A DNA stretch of 64,000 bases from Coleophoma eucalyptorum (lineage: Eukaryota > Ascomycota > Leotiomycetes > Helotiales > Dermateaceae), in assembly GCA_026120035.1 (NCBI GenBank), contig JALRME010000025.1, positions 124,001 to 188,000 on the forward strand, read 5' to 3'. A program made the translations under genes and the position numbers. The notes below the pieces were generated by a model. That model had not been told where the DNA came from and did no database searches. It saw only the letters and a program-made list of their open reading frames with translations. Every line of letters starts with the position of its first letter. Positions within the stretch are counted from its first letter, which is position 1. Below, one piece after another: positions 60,541 through 64,000 of this stretch.

Positions 60541-63455
60541 ATGGCTACGAAACGAAAGGCTGCCGCGATGGCACCTGCTGTTGAAGAGCCAGTAGACCCA
60601 GCTGATGAGCTCATGTTTCTCTGTCTAGGAGGTGGCAATGAGGTTGGCAGGTCATGCCACATTCTACAATACAAGGGCAAAACTGTCATGGTGCGCAGAC
60701 CAACTCTATTTCAAAGAACGTACTGACTCTTGCAGCTTGATGCGGGTATGCATCCTGCCTACGATGGACTTGCCGCGCTACCTTTTTACGACGACTTCGA
60801 TCTGAGTACCGTCGACGTACTTCTAATCAGCCAGTAAGCGGTCTCTCATATTTGTATTGCATTGCGTTGGCTATAGCAGGATGTGGCCCAGCGATTATGA
60901 TGTCATTTTTTCCTTATTTCAGAATCTCGGATTCTTCTCAATCTATCATGTATACAAGATCAATACAATCACTTCTTCCTCTGCAGATGCATGTCTTGAG
61001 TCTGTGAACATGCCATTCAGAGCGCCGTGTTGTACATAAAGCCTCTTGGCTTTTTAGCAAGACCTGTTCGGACGAAGCTGACTGTCGCAAGTTTCCATAT
61101 CGATCATGCAGCATCACTTCCTTATGTGCTTGCAAAGACGAACTTCAAGGGCCGGGTCTTTATGACGCATCCTACTAAAGCCATCTACAAATGGCTCATC
61201 CAAGACAGTGTACGAGTGGGAGGTGCTTCGTCAAATCCTACTTCTCAACCAGTATATACCGAAGCAGACCATTTATCAACCTTCCCACAAATCGAGGCTA
61301 TCGATTACCAGACTACTCATACAGTCTCATCCATACGGATCACTCCATATCCAGCCGGCCATGTCCTTGGTGCTGCCATGTTTCTCATCGAAATTGCTGG
61401 CCTCAAGATCTTCTTCACGGGAGATTACTCCCGAGAGGAAGATCGATATCTGGTTTCGGCTGAAGTCCCAAAGAACGTCAAGATCGATGTCCTCATCACA
61501 GAGTCAACGTACGGAAGTGCTTCACATGTTCCACGTGTGGAGAGAGAAACAGCGCTTCTCAAATCCATCACTGGTATTCTAAATCGAGGAGGTCGAGTTC
61601 TCATGCCTGTCTTCGCATTGGGAAAAGCACAAGAATTGCTCTTGATCTTAGATGAATACTGGGGTCGTCATTCTGAATATCAGAAATACCCCATCTACTA
61701 CGCGAGTAACCTTGCTCGCAAGTGTATGTTGGTATATCACACATACGTAGGTGCCATGAACGAGAATATCAAGCGATTGTTCCGAGAGCGAATGGCCGAA
61801 GCGGGCACATCAGATGATATCGCCGGCAAAGGAGGACCTTGGGACTTCAAGTTTATTCGATCATTGAAGAACCTCGATCGGTTTGATGACGTTGGTGGAT
61901 GCGTTATGCTGGCAAGTCCTGGTATGATGCAAAATGGAGTCAGTCGAGATCTACTCGAACGATGGGCCCCTAGTGACAAGAACGGAGTTATCATCACTGG
62001 TTATAGTGTTGAGGGGACGATGGCAAAACAGATTATGCAGGAACCTGATCAGATCCAAGCAGTCATGTCTCGAAACACAGGCGCAGGAAGAAGAGGACCA
62101 GTTGGTGGGGAAGGAGACAAAGTAATGATTCCGCGAAGGTGTAGTGTCCAAGAGTATTCTTTTGCTGCACACGTCGATGGTGTCGAGAATAGGGAGTTTA
62201 TTGAGGAGGTCGCAGCTCCCGTTGTGGTAGGTATCTTGTTCCTAACAGGTGTTCTATCTAACCTTTCCAGATCCTCGTCCATGGTGAGCACCACAATATG
62301 ATGCGACTGAAATCCAAGCTCCTTTCACTCAATGCCGACAAAACCGTCAAAGTCAAAGTCTTCAGCCCGAGAAACTGCGAAGAGTTACGCATCCCCTTTA
62401 AAGCTGACAAGACGGCTAAAGTAGTCGGCAAACTTGCGTCCATGCCACCACCAGCGGAGGACCAAACACAGCTCCTCACTGGTGTGCTAGTGCAAAATGA
62501 CTTCAAACTCTCACTAATGGCGCCGGAGGATCTGAGAGAGTATGCAGGTTTAACGACGACCACAATTGTTTGTAAGCAACATTTGACGCTCAGTGCCGCA
62601 GGGGTGGAGTTGGTGAAATGGGCTTTGGAGGCTACGTTTGGACGAATTGAGGAATTGCCTGAAAGTAAGGGAAAGAAGATGGAGAATGGTAATGGAGATG
62701 TTCACATGAATGGAAGCTCTGAGGAGGCGGATGAAGAGATATCGACGCTCAGGACAGCGTATCTCGTTATGGGTTGTGTGACAGTGAGGTATGGGAACCA
62801 GGGGCATGTGGAGCTGGAATGGGAGGGGAATATGTTAAATGATGGTATTGCGGATTCTGTCATGTCTACTCTCCTTTCAGTAGAGAGTACACCAGCGGCA
62901 GTGAAGCGTAAGAACCATTTCTTCAGTTCAAGAGACAGACTAACAAACCCTACAGAATCTTCAAGCAAGCACTCCCACAACCACAATCACTCCGAGAACA
63001 ACAATCATGATGACGACTCTACCCTCCATCCTCCATCCCGCAACATCCACGCATCAATAACACCAACTGAACGCTTGGAACGACTCTTCATGTTTCTCGA
63101 AGCGCAATTCGGTTCCGACAACCTATCACCAATCGAACTTCCACGCCTCGACGGCACTACTACACAAAAGTCCCTTACAGGCACCACCGTCAAGGAGATC
63201 AAATCTGCCTCCTCCTCGGACTCCGAAACAGAACCCAACGAGGAGGACTCACTCATAACCTCCCAGCAGTCAGAACTAGCCCGCCTCCACAAACTTGGTA
63301 TCCCGGTACCGGGAATTGAGGTCAAGAGCGCATCTTTGGTGGCCAGTATTTGGCTTGAGGATTTGGAGGTTGAGTGCCAAAATCGGATTTTCGGGGAGAG
63401 AGTCAGAGCGGTTGTTGAGAGGGCCACGGAGGTTAGTGCACCTCTTTGGGGTTGA
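60541..63455 (+). CDS. YSH1: Pre-mRNA 3'-end endoribonuclease Ysh1 (CPSF73)
   Basis: Ysh1 is the zinc-dependent nuclease that cuts pre-mRNA before polyadenylation, within the cleavage and polyadenylation factor. Five exons (introns 60691-60735, 60834-61091, 62227-62270 and 62908-62955) encode 839 residues. The metallo-beta-lactamase domain opens with [16 protein letters not shown]. Its HxHxDH zinc motif is rebuilt across the second intron as [16 protein letters not shown]. Further motifs are [12 protein letters not shown], the beta-CASP region with TESTYG and [13 protein letters not shown], and [13 protein letters not shown]. The C-terminal domain (CPSF73-100_C) includes an Asn/His/Asp-rich linker just after the last intron. 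The second intron is 258 bp, far longer than any other here. The fourth is 48 nt without a stop, so an unspliced frame stays open. Confidence 0.95.
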
Positions 63456-64000
63456 AACTGAGATAGGGCACGAGAGGAAGGGGGGGATCAAGGAGGAACT
63501 TGGAATTGTACATTAGGTAGAATCAAAACACAAGGAAAGGTTAGGTCACGGCTTAGAATCAGACTCATGGAGCCTCCATAGTCGAAACTGCAAAGAAACC
63601 GTGAAAATGGCTTACTATCCACAACTGCTCTTCTTTATGGCGTGACATTGAACCTAGCCGACTCCATCAACCCTAACCCCCTCGTAACGTCGACAACGCA
63701 TGCTAGCTATCTACCTACCCATGCCTATCTTCACAACTCTCCCACCAGACAAAAGCCCCAGCATCTATCTCCATGCGCACCAATAACCACCCCACAACCC
63801 CTAACATCTACCTCTCGTGAACAACTCCCAACATCCTCCACCAACCACCTGTCTCCCACCTTCCAAAAAAAAAACTAAATCCAAAACACCCTCCTCCCCT
63901 GCGTCGCCTATAGCCTAACTAGCCGCACTCCCGCCTCCATCCATCCCCATAGGCAAGAGCGACAACCACGCTTAGCCTCGAACCTGTACTTTTTTCTTTT
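63456..64000. other. 3' flank of YSH1 to window end
   Basis: No gene is recognised. The last ~350 bp are strikingly C/A/T-rich on this strand (few G), with an open frame of low complexity at 63642-63878 that I do not accept as coding. Confidence 0.5.

Noticed and set aside
63642..63878. 78-codon Thr/Pro/Ser/His-rich frame near the window end
   Set aside because: Low-complexity C/A/T-rich DNA gives open frames easily. No domain or conservation evidence.

Overview
The window looks like nuclear DNA of a filamentous ascomycete. Genes are split by many short introns (mostly 44-76 bp, GT...AG, often with a CTAAC-like branch site). Recognisable families include HET-C, a fungal rhodopsin/PTH11-like membrane protein, a Zn(II)2Cys6 regulator, a GH12 secreted glucanase and pyrG with the ascomycete insertion. 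The protein flavour suggests Leotiomycetes, but that is an inference. I assembled gene models by hand from reading frames and splice sites. Each multi-exon model given as certain sums to a whole number of codons.

Layout, left to right. 1-3.3 kb: no supported gene. 3.3-12 kb: an RBM39/Rsd1-like splicing factor (-), a sphingolipid fatty acid 2-hydroxylase (-) divergent from a HET-C protein (+), and a VWA-domain protein (-). 12-15.9 kb: gene-poor. 15.9-17.7 kb: an 11-exon rhodopsin-domain membrane protein (+). 19.8-25.8 kb: orotidine-5'-phosphate decarboxylase, cytosolic Hsp70 with a heat-shock-element-like promoter, and a secreted GH12 endoglucanase (all -). 27.6-34.8 kb: SAGA subunit SPT20 (+), twin-CX9C EMI1 (-) divergent from mitochondrial YME2 (+). 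34.9-39.1 kb: an MFS drug transporter (-) divergent from a Zn2Cys6 regulator (+), a likely two-gene efflux module. 39.4-47.7 kb: poorly known genes (an orphan, a BTB-family protein, a signal-peptide/membrane orphan) in gene-poor DNA. 48.3-50.2 kb: an Nramp metal transporter (-). 52.9-57.1 kb: a urea carboxylase that keeps the allophanate-hydrolase C-terminal domain but lacks the amidase. 58.1-63.5 kb: TFIID subunit TAF4 (-) divergent from the pre-mRNA 3'-end endonuclease YSH1 (+).

Most genes are housekeeping (splicing, transcription coactivators, 3'-end processing, pyrimidine and lipid synthesis, mitochondrial maintenance), mixed with accessory genes. I saw no secondary-metabolite cluster, transposase, rRNA, tRNA, CRISPR or viral sequence. 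The least ordinary items are the amidase-less urea amidolyase derivative, two stop-free introns whose lengths are multiples of three (Hsp70 and YSH1), an unusually long intron that cuts the catalytic metal motif of YSH1, and a CACGTG element recurring in several housekeeping promoters. I found no convincing previously undescribed multi-gene system.
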